Assembly (NCBI GenBank): GCA_942491975.1
Contig: CALOCY010000004.1
Span: forward strand, 1,860,001-1,924,000
DNA length: 64,000 nt
Direction: 5' to 3'
DNA from: CALOCY01 sp942491975
Lineage (GTDB): Bacteria > Bacteroidota > Bacteroidia > Bacteroidales > Prolixibacteraceae
Of the stretch, positions 34,321 to 43,245 are shown piece by piece. The notes under the pieces were generated by a model. That model saw only the letters and a list, made by a program, of their open reading frames with translations. It made no database searches and was not told the DNA's origin. The number at the start of each line of letters is the position of its first letter. Within the stretch, counting starts at the first letter, position 1. Made by a program: the position numbers and the translations under genes.

Positions 34321-34892
34321 AATATTGAATACATTTCCTGGTTTAACAAACGGTGCAACTCATTAAATAACTTCTTTCGTGCCCGGTGTACTTTTATCTT
34401 CACATTCGCAACCGTATGCCCGGTCACAAGGGCCACGTCATCCATTGAGTTTTCCTCAAAATAGTACAGCGACATCATTACCTGCTCCTCTTCCGAAAGA
34501 CCACCCAACGCTTTGCCCAGATAGTGTTTACGCTCCTCTTCCTTCAATTTAAAGAACTCTTTATACCCCTCTTCGGCATGTTGCCCTTCCACATTGGTCT
34601 CATCAATCGACACACTTTCATGCCTTCGCTTTCTCAACTCGGTTATTGCTGTATTGTACGCAATACGGTACAACCATGTCGAAAATTTCGAATCTCCCCG
34701 GTACGATGTCAATGAACGGTATGCTTTAACTAATGTCTCCTGTGCTGCCTCCTCCGCATCATGCGAATTTTTGAGCACTTTCAATGCAATTGAATAAATC
34801 ATGTCTTTATACTTCTCCACAAGAAATGCAAATGCATTCTTATTTCCATTCAACACCTGATCGACATAGTATTTGTCCGGTTGTTTCTCCAT
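34317..34892 (-). CDS. ECF-family RNA polymerase sigma factor
   Basis: From the ATG at 34892 the protein has 191 residues. The upstream ATG at 34913 is rejected because it would lie inside the proposed promoter. Region 2 is clear: FAFLVEKYKDMIYSIALKVLKNSHDAEEAAQETLVKAYRSL then FSTWLYRIAYNTAITELRKRR (about 15-90). Region 4 is GGLSEEEQVMMSLYYFEENSMDDVALVTGHTVANVKIKVHRARKKL (about 130-180). It has no region 3, as expected. ECF factors direct RNA polymerase to stress promoters and are usually held by a membrane anti-sigma. The following gene, overlapping by 4 bases, is the candidate. The upstream divergent gene (35120) carries the same promoter motif, so it is a likely target. Confidence 0.92.
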   Translation of the reverse strand: MEKQPDKYYVDQVLNGNKNAFAFLVEKYKDMIYSIALKVLKNSHDAEEAAQETLVKAYRSLTSYRGDSKFSTWLYRIAYNTAITELRKRRHESVSIDETNVEGQHAEEGYKEFFKLKEEERKHYLGKALGGLSEEEQVMMSLYYFEENSMDDVALVTGHTVANVKIKVHRARKKLFNELHRLLNQEMYSIL

Positions 34893-34903
34893 ACATTTAG
34901 TTT

Positions 34904-34929
34904 GACGGGACAAGCCCAGGCAGGTTACA
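34904..34929 (-). promoter_or_regulatory. ECF-type promoter of the sigma factor gene (probable autoregulation)
   Basis: On the minus strand TGTAACC (34929-34923) and CGTC (34907-34904) are separated by 15 bases. The motif matches the AAC/CGT pattern of ECF promoters and recurs on the divergent side. Transcription would start only a few bases before the ATG at 34892, giving a very short leader. Confidence 0.6.
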
Positions 34930-35038
34930 CTAAAAATAAAGATTTTTTATAGACTAAACTACTGATAAGATGAAATTCGTCTTAAAAGATAAGAAGGAGT
35001 AAAGAAATCAATCAATGAAAAACTTTTTTGCAGCTTTT

Positions 35039-35065
35039 TGTAACCACCCGCTTTATGCCTGCGTC
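35039..35065 (+). promoter_or_regulatory. ECF-type promoter of the DUF6249 gene
   Basis: TGTAACC (35039-35045) and CGTC (35062-35065) are 16 bases apart, nearly the same as the motif ahead of the sigma gene. The leader to the ATG at 35120 would be about 48 bases. Confidence 0.6.
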
Positions 35066-35119
35066 ATACCAACAAACAAAAAAATTAAAATCAACGTTTA
35101 ACACTAAAATTATTGTATC

Positions 35120-35473
35120 ATGGGAGGATCAGCAGTATTAGTACCAATATTCGGAACATTGATTCCATTTGCAGCCGTTTTCGGGATTCTGTATGTATAT
35201 TACACTACACGTAACCGCGAAAGAATGTTATTGATCGAAAAAGGTGCCGACCCTAAGTTGTTTCAAAAAATAAAAGCAGACCATAAGTTCCTCACCCTTA
35301 AATCGGGACTTTTTCTGCTGGGTATTGGCGTAGGCCTTATTTTTGCATCCATTATCGACTCATATACCGAAATGGAATCGGTAACAGCCTACTTTTCGAT
35401 GACCCTTCTTTTCGGAGGAATTGCATTGGTAGGGGCATACTTTATCCAGAAAAAAACTGACGAAAAAAAATAA
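35120..35473 (+). CDS. DUF6249-type small membrane protein
   Basis: The 117-residue protein has one N-terminal helix (about 8-27, VPIFGTLIPFAAVFGILYVYY), a basic stretch with the family word TRNRERMLLIEKGADPKLF (about 31-49), and two further helices (about 57-80 and 88-110). This matches the small DUF6249 family of Bacteroidetes, with no known function. It is divergent from the ECF sigma gene and likely to be under its control because of the shared promoter motif, so an envelope-stress role is inferred. A strong bidirectional terminator follows. Confidence 0.85.
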   Translation: MGGSAVLVPIFGTLIPFAAVFGILYVYYTTRNRERMLLIEKGADPKLFQKIKADHKFLTLKSGLFLLGIGVGLIFASIIDSYTEMESVTAYFSMTLLFGGIALVGAYFIQKKTDEKK

Positions 35474-35495
35474 TTCTATACCTGTCAGAGAGCAC

Positions 35496-35523
35496 AAAAA
35501 AACCGGCATTTGCCGGTTTTTTT
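35496..35523. terminator. bidirectional terminator between 35120 gene and M64 peptidase
   Basis: CCGGC ATTT GCCGG flanked by seven As and seven Ts, a symmetrical hairpin whose right edge reaches the M64 stop codon at 35522. Confidence 0.9.
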
Positions 35524-36805
35524 ATTGGGTAATACGCTCAATCATCTTTTCAATGGCTTTTTGACATACCGGGCAGAAATGTTCAGTTCTATTCGACTTC
35601 ATCCGGCAATCGATGTGTGGGCTATAAATTCCCTTTGAAATATACCCCCCTCCTTCAAAAACACCTACGGTCCCTGAATATTTCTCTTTACGGGGAGTAG
35701 GGACAAGCGTACCTTCCTCTATATCGCCCTTCCACTTCCGGTCAAATGCTTTTAGCGTGGTAATATTGGGTTCCCAGGGCTCAATATCCAAATTATAGAA
35801 ATCATTATATGCCGTAGAAGAGGTGTAATATTCATCAGCAAGCCCCACAAATCCGTGCCCAAACTCATGTACAAATACCTTTTCAGAAAGTTCATGGTCA
35901 ACTGATGTCAGATTCAGGCAGTTATAAAAACCACCACCACCATACCGTTCTGTATTTACGAGTACAAACACCTGATCATAGGGTACAAGTGCAGCAATAT
36001 CAGCCACCGATTTCATATCGGATGTAGTAAGATAACGCGGCGAATCAAAGGTGTAAAATGATGAGTTAAGTACCGTATTTTTGTAGATGTGGTCTCCCGG
36101 CATATCTGTACCTGACTCATCCGATACACTTTGAATAGCATAAACATTAAACTGTTCGCGGTGTTTATCAAATGGCGATACGGAAAAGAGGTATTCGGTC
36201 ATTCTGCGGGCATCAGCCAAAAATTTATCCATTTCATCCCGGGTATACCCTTCAGCCAGGATAGCTACATCTACTTTATGGGCAGGTTTACCCTGTTCCT
36301 GTAGTTTTACAATGTCATACAAACGGGGTTTCTCACTAACAATGAAATAGTTATCCGGATCAATGATTGTGGAAAATACCGGCTCAAAAACACCCTCCCA
36401 CGAACGTTTTTCCAATTTAAACACTACCTTTTGTTGTGGAAAAGGGACCTGAAATGCATGGTAAAACATCCGTTGCCTCTCTTTCGCCTCAGCAGTTGTT
36501 TGCCATTCATTAAAAAGCGATGAAAATCCCCTGCTATAAATAGTAGTCCCATCAATTGTATCCTCAACAACTATTCGAAAATTACCGTACTCCCGGGAAT
36601 CGACCAGGCTATTTTGAGAACCACCCCAATAGGGTTCTTCTTTCAATTGTGCCAATGTAGTATATGTATGCTGGTCATCGCCATACAGGTAAAAATCGAC
36701 CCTCAGGCTTTTGTCCTTAAAATATTTTTTGTACCCTGTCTGCTGCTGAGATAAAGCAACCCCGGTAACCATTAAAAGGAAAAGAAAAAAACTTACTTTT
36801 TTCAT
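35522..36805 (-). CDS. M64 (IgA peptidase family) metalloendopeptidase, exported
   Basis: The 427-residue protein has a signal peptide (1-19, ending GVALS), an N-terminal M64_N jelly-roll domain (about 30-155) and a peptidase domain with HEFGHGFVGLADEYY at 313-327; this HExGH...GLADEY motif is diagnostic of M64. C-terminal Cys pair in HFCPVCQKAIE and CRMK. Members cleave immunoglobulin A in Clostridium ramosum, but environmental relatives have other unknown substrates. There is no T9SS sorting domain. It lies alone, minus strand, with the terminator shared by the convergent DUF6249 gene. Confidence 0.93.
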   Translation of the reverse strand: MKKVSFFLFLLMVTGVALSQQQTGYKKYFKDKSLRVDFYLYGDDQHTYTTLAQLKEEPYWGGSQNSLVDSREYGNFRIVVEDTIDGTTIYSRGFSSLFNEWQTTAEAKERQRMFYHAFQVPFPQQKVVFKLEKRSWEGVFEPVFSTIIDPDNYFIVSEKPRLYDIVKLQEQGKPAHKVDVAILAEGYTRDEMDKFLADARRMTEYLFSVSPFDKHREQFNVYAIQSVSDESGTDMPGDHIYKNTVLNSSFYTFDSPRYLTTSDMKSVADIAALVPYDQVFVLVNTERYGGGGFYNCLNLTSVDHELSEKVFVHEFGHGFVGLADEYYTSSTAYNDFYNLDIEPWEPNITTLKAFDRKWKGDIEEGTLVPTPRKEKYSGTVGVFEGGGYISKGIYSPHIDCRMKSNRTEHFCPVCQKAIEKMIERITQ

Positions 36806-36919
36806 CTGTTTAAATATTTAGAGAAAATAACATTGATTTATGCAAATCAAATATTCCATTAACTCCTGCAATATTCAATTTACATCGCATTCATTGTACC
36901 ATAAATGGTAGCTTTTAAT

Positions 36920-36927
36920 TATTTTTG
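36920..36927 (+). promoter_or_regulatory. candidate -7 box of the second mscS gene
   Basis: TATTTTTG matches TAnnTTTG, 33 bases before the ATG at 36961; a TTG lies 23 bases further up, slightly outside the usual distance. Confidence 0.4.
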
Positions 36928-36959
36928 ATCAAAAATAACACCTAAAATACGTAAAAGCT

Positions 36960-38279
36960 ATGAGAAATATCTATAAAAGCCTGCTTGAGTTGTTCAGGGC
37001 ATCTGAATCAATGGAATATTTTTCCAAACCACTCTCTTTTGTTATTACCCTTATTATCATCCTGGTTATTGCATGGCTTTCATTTTACATTACCCGTAAA
37101 GTAGCACTGGGTATCGCCTCACGCCTTGCTGCCCGGACCAAAAGCCAATGGGACGACATTACTATTAAGCATAAAGTCCTGAAGTGGTTATCGCACCTGA
37201 TACCTGCATTCATATTTTATTACACCTATAATTTTGCATCTCCCCAGCTGCTGAAACCGCTTGATGAGCTTAGCGATGCTACATTACAGCAATTATCCGT
37301 TGATTACTACCTCTATATCGGACCGTTTCTGTTAAAAGCGATAAAGCTATACTTCACCATAATTGTTGTGACCATTCTAAACACCCTGTTAAATGCCGGA
37401 AATGAAATTTATAACACCTCTTCACTGGCTTTTCACCGGTCAATAAAAGGGTACATCCAGCTTATTAAACTACTAATCCTGTTCCTGGGGGGAATAATGG
37501 TCGTTTCTATTCTCATTAATCAGGACCCGTCCAGGTTAATTGCCGGATTAGGGGCAATGGCAGCCATTCTTCTGTTGGTTTTTAAAGATACTATACTTGG
37601 TTTTGTAGCTTCTATTCAGCTATCAGCCAATGACATGGTGAAAATAGGCGACTGGATTGCAATGCCCGGGCACAAAGCCGACGGAACAGTACTGGATATC
37701 ACACTGAATACTGTTAAAGTACAAAACTGGGACATGACCATAACTACCATCCCGACTTATGCACTGGTCGCCGAATCATTCAACAATTGGAAAGGGATGG
37801 AAGAGTCCGATGGAAGGCGTATAAAACGTTCCATCAACATTGATATGAAAAGCATAAAATTCTGTACCAATGAGATGTTGCACCGTTTTGAAAAATTCAG
37901 CCTGGTTAAAGACTACGTCGTTGGCAAAGAGGAAGAACTCAAAAACTATAACCGGGAAAAACAACTTTTGGAAGAGGACACCATTAGCCGTCGCCATCAG
38001 ACAAACATTGGAATATTTCGAAAATACCTGGAAACATATTTACGTTCCCACCCGATGATCAATCTGAAAATGACATTTCTGGTACGTCATCTTCAACCAA
38101 CAGAAAAAGGGTTGCCCATAGAGATATATGTATTCAGTAAAGATCAACGCTGGGCTCACTATGAGGCTATTCAAGCCGATATTTTTGATCACCTTCTGGC
38201 TGTTTTACCTGAATTTGAACTGCGGGTTTTTCAGAATCCTACCGGTGAAGATTTTCATAACCTGATTTCGAAAGCGTAA
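36960..38279 (+). CDS. MscS-family mechanosensitive channel, YbdG-like
   Basis: The 439-residue protein has five hydrophobic segments in its first 230 residues. The MscS core includes the pore helix with SRLIAGLGAMAAILLLVFKDTILGFVASIQLSANDMVKIGDWIAMPG (about 190-236). The beta domain word TTIPTYALVAESFNNW (about 260) has the ESF pattern of the YbdG subfamily, and the long C-terminal domain (about 285-430) with charged helices is YbdG-like rather than MscS-like. YbdG contributes to the response to milder osmotic stress. It is the second MscS-type gene in the window, monocistronic. Confidence 0.92.
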   Translation: MRNIYKSLLELFRASESMEYFSKPLSFVITLIIILVIAWLSFYITRKVALGIASRLAARTKSQWDDITIKHKVLKWLSHLIPAFIFYYTYNFASPQLLKPLDELSDATLQQLSVDYYLYIGPFLLKAIKLYFTIIVVTILNTLLNAGNEIYNTSSLAFHRSIKGYIQLIKLLILFLGGIMVVSILINQDPSRLIAGLGAMAAILLLVFKDTILGFVASIQLSANDMVKIGDWIAMPGHKADGTVLDITLNTVKVQNWDMTITTIPTYALVAESFNNWKGMEESDGRRIKRSINIDMKSIKFCTNEMLHRFEKFSLVKDYVVGKEEELKNYNREKQLLEEDTISRRHQTNIGIFRKYLETYLRSHPMINLKMTFLVRHLQPTEKGLPIEIYVFSKDQRWAHYEAIQADIFDHLLAVLPEFELRVFQNPTGEDFHNLISKA

Positions 38280-38517
38280 CCCTTAGCATATAATATATCT
38301 GTTTTGTGCTAAAATCCTTAAACAGTGTTATCAAAAATTAAAAAATAGTCATCAATTTCAACAAAATATAATATATTTGGTGCTTACAATTTATAAGACA
38401 CGGCTTGTTGAAAAATGCAAAAGAGCATATTTTAAAATACCCAATCTTATTGTTTGTGATTTTTTGCCAGTTTTAACTTGCAATTTTTAACCAATACAGA
38501 CCAAAATTATTATAAAT

Positions 38518-39000
38518 ATGAGTGAAGACTACATGGAACCCAAAAATGTTCAATTGGATGACCTGGATGAGAAAATCCTTAAGCTCATCACAAAGAATGC
38601 ACGCATCCCGTTTTTGGAAGTAGCAAGGGCTTGTGGTGTATCCGGGGCAGCCATTCATCAACGTGTACAGCGACTGTTAAACATGGGGGTTATTACAGGT
38701 TCGGAATTTATTGTTGCCCCACAAAAACTGGGTTATACTACGTGTGCATACATGGGGGTATACCTCGAAAAACAAAACTTCGATAAACAGGTTGTTGAAG
38801 CACTGGATAAAATACCGGAAGTTGTTGAATGCCACCACACAACGGGGCAATATGCAATCTTTGTTAAGATACAGGCAAAAACCAATAAGCACCTGAAAAA
38901 AATAATTGATGTCGATTTTCAAGGCATTGACGGAATTTCACGTACCGAAACATTTATCTCTCTCGAACAGGTTTTCAAAAGACAGGTGCCCATAAAATAG
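38518..39000 (+). CDS. Lrp/AsnC-family transcription regulator (first of pair)
   Basis: The 160-residue protein has an N-terminal winged helix (about 13-70: LDDLDEKILKLITKNARIPFLEVARACGVSGAAIHQRVQRLLNMGVI) and a C-terminal RAM ligand-binding domain (about 80-155: CAYMGVYLEKQ, VVECHHTTGQYAIFVKIQAKT, GISRTETFISLEQ). Such proteins bind amino acids and control their metabolism. It is closely related to the next gene, with matching GAA/RAAxHQRVxRxxxMxVITGS and VVECHxTTGQY segments, so they arose by duplication. A terminator separates them. Confidence 0.93.
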   Translation: MSEDYMEPKNVQLDDLDEKILKLITKNARIPFLEVARACGVSGAAIHQRVQRLLNMGVITGSEFIVAPQKLGYTTCAYMGVYLEKQNFDKQVVEALDKIPEVVECHHTTGQYAIFVKIQAKTNKHLKKIIDVDFQGIDGISRTETFISLEQVFKRQVPIK

Positions 39001-39030
39001 TTTGAGAAACAACTACCTGATTCAATATAC

Positions 39031-39053
39031 AGCCGGCAGATGCCGGCTTTTTT
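39031..39053 (+). terminator. terminator between the Lrp/AsnC genes
   Basis: AGCCGGCA and TGCCGGCT with a 2-base loop, followed by five Ts, 31 bases after the first regulator's stop. Confidence 0.85.
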
Positions 39054-39198
39054 GTGAAATTATTTTTCTGTTGCACGTTGAAGATGGTTTTGAGATGCAA
39101 TTCCCTTCTCTTTTCTTTCGTAACTATTTATTACCATTTCATTGTCATCCTGACAAAGAATTTTTACATTTGATTATCTACAACACATTTTAACCCAT

Positions 39199-39675
39199 AT
39201 GAAGCATTCGTTAGATAGCATTGATTTTAAGATTCTGGAGATCATTACACAAAACGCCCGTACCCCGTTCAAAGATGTCGCACAAGAGTGTGGCGTTTCC
39301 AGGGCAGCTGTTCACCAGCGCGTCAACCGAATGATTGAAATGAAAGTGATTACAGGATCAGGCTATCATATTGATCCGAAAAAGATCGAATACAGTACCT
39401 GTACATATATCGGCATTTTCCTGGATAAAGCAGCATCGTATAACAGCGTGGCCGGACAGCTTAATGCTATTCCTGAAGTGGTTGAATGTCACTACACTAC
39501 CGGACAATACTCTATATTTATTAAATTGTACGCCCGCGACAACGAACATTTGAAAAATATCTTAAATGATAATATTCAAAAGATCAAAGGAGTTATACGT
39601 ACCGAAACCTTTATCTCACTGGAAGAGACATTCAAACGGGAAATACCCATTCCGGAAGAGTGCTATCTGCGTTGA
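39199..39675 (+). CDS. Lrp/AsnC-family transcription regulator (second of pair)
   Basis: The 158-residue paralogue of the previous gene keeps the winged helix (SLDSIDFKILEIITQNARTPFKDVAQECGVSRAAVHQRVNRMIEMKVITGS) and the RAM domain (YIGIFLDKAASYNSVAGQLNAIPEVVECHYTTGQYSIFIKLYARD, then RTETFISLEETFKREIPI). The different RAM pocket residues suggest a different ligand. Its 3' end overlaps the convergent rlmB gene by 13 bases (39663-39675), with no terminator between them. Confidence 0.93.
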   Translation: MKHSLDSIDFKILEIITQNARTPFKDVAQECGVSRAAVHQRVNRMIEMKVITGSGYHIDPKKIEYSTCTYIGIFLDKAASYNSVAGQLNAIPEVVECHYTTGQYSIFIKLYARDNEHLKNILNDNIQKIKGVIRTETFISLEETFKREIPIPEECYLR

Positions 39676-40403
39676 CGCACTGCCTCGTATACCATTAACG
39701 AAGCAGCAACCGATACGTTAAGTGATGCTATTTTACCCAACATCGGTATCTTTACAAGATCATCGGCCATGCGCAACAGGCGGGGCTCAATCCCTCTATC
39801 TTCCGATCCCACAATTACAGCCAGAGGTGTTGTCATATCCGTTTCGGTATACAGGTTTTTTCCCTTCTCTGTAGCAGCTACCACTTTTACATCACTTTGC
39901 TGAAGCAACATCACCACATCAACAAGGTTTTTCTCGCGGCATACTTTAACGGTATGCAGTGCCCCCGCCGATGTTTTTATGGCATCCCCACCAATCCGCG
40001 CCGTATTTTTATCGGCAATAATCAGGGCATCTACCCCTGCACATTCAGCTGAACGGGCAATAGCCCCAAAGTTTCGCATATCGGTAACCCGGTCCAGGAT
40101 CAAAAAAAGCGGGATCTTTTTTTGATCAAGCAAATCCGTCAGCACCTTCTCTGTATTGTGAAAAGCGATGGGCGATATGTAAGCAATAACCCCCTGATGA
40201 CTATCACGGGTAATTTTATCCAGTTTTTCCACGGGGACATATTGAAACGGGATGCCTTTTTTCCGTGCAACAGCAAACAACTGTTGAGACAGCTCTCCTT
40301 TTAATCCCTGACGAATCAACAACTTGTCAATATCTTTCCCTGACTCTATTGCTTCCTGTATGGCACGAATACCATAAATAATATCTGTCGCTTCTTTTTT
40401 CAT
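39663..40403 (-). CDS. rlmB: 23S rRNA 2'-O-methyltransferase RlmB (TrmH family)
   Basis: From the ATG at 40403 the protein has 246 residues; the in-frame upstream start at 40430 adds nine residues without similarity. A short N-terminal L30e-like substrate domain (IIYGIRAIQEAIESGKDIDKLLI) is followed by the SpoU knot: LILDRVTDMRNFGAIARSAECAGVDALI, VGSEDRGIEPRLL and IPMLGKIASLNVSVAASLMVYEAVRQR, all motif 1-3 residues present. It methylates G2251 of 23S rRNA in E. coli. The 3' end overlaps the convergent Lrp gene by 13 bases. Confidence 0.94.
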   Translation of the reverse strand: MKKEATDIIYGIRAIQEAIESGKDIDKLLIRQGLKGELSQQLFAVARKKGIPFQYVPVEKLDKITRDSHQGVIAYISPIAFHNTEKVLTDLLDQKKIPLFLILDRVTDMRNFGAIARSAECAGVDALIIADKNTARIGGDAIKTSAGALHTVKVCREKNLVDVVMLLQQSDVKVVAATEKGKNLYTETDMTTPLAVIVGSEDRGIEPRLLRMADDLVKIPMLGKIASLNVSVAASLMVYEAVRQRR

Positions 40404-40475
40404 CTGTTTAAAATTAGACACCAAAACCAAGTCACAAGAATCAAAATTTTATCTCAGTACTCCGTGCCATTAAAT

Positions 40476-42422
40476 TTACCACGTCTTTTTAGCTTTCCAT
40501 AATTCAAGCTGTTCATGTAGCTCTTCCCAATGCAACAGCTCTTTTTCCGTATCTTTTTTTATCTCCTCATACCTGGTGAATAGTTTTTCATCCTCAGCAT
40601 TTTCAGGTTTAGATAGTGTGTCATCAAGGCTTTTCTGTTCTTCTTCCAGTGCTGCTATCCGCTCTTCACTCCTGCCGATGCCTTTTTCAAATTTAGATAT
40701 ATTTTTATTAATCTCCTTTTGCCCCTCATAACTCAGCACTGCAACCCTCTTCTTTTTAACGTCATTAGCTAATCCCGGTTTTGGATTACTGTTGCGTTCC
40801 AGCTCCTTCAGTGAATCCAGTTTTTTTGTTCTCAGAAAATCATAAATGCCCCCCAGGTGCTGTTTTATCTTTTTATTGCCAAACTCATACACCACATCAA
40901 CCAGTCCATCCAAAAATTCACGGTCGTGAGATACAATCAACAATGTTCCCCCAAAATTGATCAATGCCTGTTTCAGGATCTCTTTTGAGTTCATATCCAA
41001 ATGGTTGGTAGGTTCATCAAGCACCAACAGGTTGACTGGTTCAAGCAGCAACCGTATCATTGCCAGGCGTGAGCGTTCTCCCCCCGACAACACTTTTACC
41101 TTCTTCTCCACATCTTCGCCCGAAAACATAAATGCCCCCAGGATATCGCGGATTTTCGTGCGTGCATCACCCACAGCCACCTTATCAATCGTATCAAAAA
41201 CAGTGAGGTTTTCGTCAAGCAGACTGGCCTGGTTCTGCGCAAAATAACCAATCTTTACATTGTGTCCTGTCTGCACATACCCGTCATAACCAATCTCACC
41301 CATTATAATCCGTGCCAGTGTGGTTTTCCCTTCTCCGTTTTTTCCCACAAAAGCCACACGGTTACCCCGTTCAACCGTTAAGTCAATATATTTAAGCACC
41401 GGCAGGTCATCATACGACTTACTCAATCCTTTAGCCTCAACCACCACAGTACCACTCCGGGGCGCCGGGGGAAATTTTATATTCAAACGGGAATTGTCCT
41501 GCTCTTCCACTTCAATGCGCTCTACCTTTTCAAGCTGTTTTATGCGCGACTGCACCTGCACCGCTTTTGTTGCTTTGTACCGGAAACGTTCAATAAATTT
41601 CTCGGTATCCTCGATCATCTTCTGCTGGTTACGGTAAGCTGCCAATTGTTGTTCGCGACGCTCCTCCCGTAATTTTATGTAGTTCGAGTAGTTCGTTTTA
41701 TAATCGTAAATATTTCCCAGCATGATCTCTACGGTGCGGTTGGTCACATTATCCAAGAATGCTTTATCATGCGAGACAAGTACCACTGCACCAGGATACT
41801 CTTTCAAAAAATCTTCAAACCATTGAATCGACTCAATATCAAGGTGGTTTGTCGGTTCATCAAGTAAAAAAAGGGTTGGTTTCTTAAGGAGTATTTTAGC
41901 CAGCTCAATACGCATGCGCCATCCCCCGCTAAACTCCGCCGTAGGCCGGTCGAAATCGCTCCGCAGAAACCCCAATCCCAACAACGTCTTTTCCAACTCG
42001 GCCTCAAAATTACTTCCTCCCAATACATTAAGCCGGTCTGACAGTTCTGTTACCTTGTTAATCAGTTTAAGGTATTTCGGTGAATCATAATCTTCACGCT
42101 CCGCAAGTTTCAGATTGATATTTTCAATCTCCTGCTCCATTGCAATAAGGTGTTCAAAAGCAGTAAGTGCCTCCTCTTTCACCGTACGCAAATCGGCCAC
42201 CTTCATTTGCTGGGGCAAATAACCAATGGTGGCATCACGGGGAACAACAACAATTCCCGATGTAGCCTGCTGAAGGCCCGCAATAATTTTCAACAATGTC
42301 GATTTTCCCGCCCCGTTTTTTCCCACAAGGCCAATACGGTCTTTGGGGTTCACCAAAAAGGAGATCCCCTTCAGAAGGTCAAACCCGCCAAAACTTACGG
42401 TTAATTGATCAACAGAAACCAT
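40476..42422 (-). CDS. ABC-F family ATPase, probable ribosome-associated factor
   Basis: The 648-residue protein has two ATPase domains and no membrane helices, as in ABC-F. Domain 1: GLVGKNGAGKSTLLK Walker A (about 35), SGGWRMRIELAKILLKKP, FLLDEPTNHLD. Linker with the ABC-F arm region (about 240-320). Domain 2: AFVGKNGEGKTTLAR (about 355), LSGGERSRLAMIRLLLEPVNLLVLDEPTNHLD. A C-terminal coiled coil (about 560-645, EKGIGRSEERIAALEEEQKSLDDTL) resembles the Uup/YdiF group, which can bind nucleic acid. It may help stalled ribosomes. Minus strand, alone, with a TAnnTTTG box just upstream. Confidence 0.93.
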   Translation of the reverse strand: MVSVDQLTVSFGGFDLLKGISFLVNPKDRIGLVGKNGAGKSTLLKIIAGLQQATSGIVVVPRDATIGYLPQQMKVADLRTVKEEALTAFEHLIAMEQEIENINLKLAEREDYDSPKYLKLINKVTELSDRLNVLGGSNFEAELEKTLLGLGFLRSDFDRPTAEFSGGWRMRIELAKILLKKPTLFLLDEPTNHLDIESIQWFEDFLKEYPGAVVLVSHDKAFLDNVTNRTVEIMLGNIYDYKTNYSNYIKLREERREQQLAAYRNQQKMIEDTEKFIERFRYKATKAVQVQSRIKQLEKVERIEVEEQDNSRLNIKFPPAPRSGTVVVEAKGLSKSYDDLPVLKYIDLTVERGNRVAFVGKNGEGKTTLARIIMGEIGYDGYVQTGHNVKIGYFAQNQASLLDENLTVFDTIDKVAVGDARTKIRDILGAFMFSGEDVEKKVKVLSGGERSRLAMIRLLLEPVNLLVLDEPTNHLDMNSKEILKQALINFGGTLLIVSHDREFLDGLVDVVYEFGNKKIKQHLGGIYDFLRTKKLDSLKELERNSNPKPGLANDVKKKRVAVLSYEGQKEINKNISKFEKGIGRSEERIAALEEEQKSLDDTLSKPENAEDEKLFTRYEEIKKDTEKELLHWEELHEQLELWKAKKTW

Positions 42423-42443
42423 TCAACTATTTTTTTGAGGCTA

Positions 42444-42451
42444 CAAAGATA
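42444..42451 (-). promoter_or_regulatory. candidate -7 box of the ABC-F gene
   Basis: TATCTTTG on the minus strand, 22 bases before the start codon at 42422; the upstream box is TTCC rather than TTTG. Confidence 0.5.
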
Positions 42452-42518
42452 ACGGAATACGGGAAAGAATGGAATGCAGTTACAATAGATTGTTAGATTT
42501 TCAGACATTTAAAGATAT

Positions 42519-42805
42519 TTAACTAAACTTATCTTTAAATTTTTTGGCACAACTTCTGCTTAACCGAAATAATGCTTCAACTCCCTTCATGTGAAAACGA
42601 TACGAATAATTAAACCACTTTTCAATTTTTAGTACATGTTGGATGTTGACAATAAACGAGCAGTGAATCCGAAAAAAATGATTTTCAGGCAGTCGCTCTT
42701 CCCGCTCTTTCATTGATTTTAAAAGTACGATTTCAGTAGTATCTGTTAAGTGTATCTTAGAGTAATTATCTTCAAATTTTATGGTTAAAATATTATTGAC
42801 CTGAC
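42519..42805 (-). pseudogene. truncated LytTR DNA-binding domain remnant
   Basis: The reverse strand carries an open stretch of about 95 codons, bounded upstream by an in-frame TAG near 42819. It translates to a nearly complete LytTR domain (FEDNYSKIHL, LLKSMKEREERLPENHFFRIHCSFIVNIQHVLKIEKW, LFRLSRSCAKKF). Only the last 64 codons follow an ATG (42713), which falls inside the domain, so no full protein can start there. Promoter, sensor and receiver parts are absent. It looks like the leftover of a LytTR response regulator. Similarity to the LytTR domain at 11723 is of family level, not near identity. Confidence 0.7.
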
Positions 42806-43112
42806 TGAGCCACTATGGATTGAAAATCCATGGGTTTGGATTACGAATGAAATTCATTTAGTAAGCACCAAAAAACAATTAACAAATATCAAACAATACC
42901 CAATATTCAAAATATCAAAAGCTTATATGTTACTTGAATTTAAGTTTTATAGAAACTAAAGCAGCTGCAATGATCCGCTATAACCATCGGGAGCAGGGTT
43001 TAAACCATTTTTTAGGATAATGAATTTAAGTTTGGCTTCCTGGATTCACAAGGCTCTAGACCATTAATAAATCTTCTTTTTTCATTGCTGTGTAAATTTT
43101 AAAACTAAACAA
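42806..43112. other. intergenic region without recognised gene
   Basis: AT-rich stretch upstream of the LytTR remnant. It contains the short palindrome ATGGATTGAAAATCCAT at about 42821-42837. No convincing gene or RNA was seen. Confidence 0.4.
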
Positions 43113-43146
43113 AAAAAATACCGAGAGTTGCAACCCTCGGTATTTT
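43113..43146. terminator. terminator hairpin downstream of the 43246 gene
   Basis: AATACCGAGAG and CCTCGGTATT pair around TTGCAAC, with A and T runs at both ends. It would act on the minus strand about 100 bases past the stop at 43246. Confidence 0.75.
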
Positions 43147-43245
43147 CAACTTACACAGTTTATGTAATAGTGCTGGAGGAAGTATACTTAAATACTTTAA
43201 TTTTTATAGCCCCTTCAACTTCACTTTTTACAATCTGCACACAGG

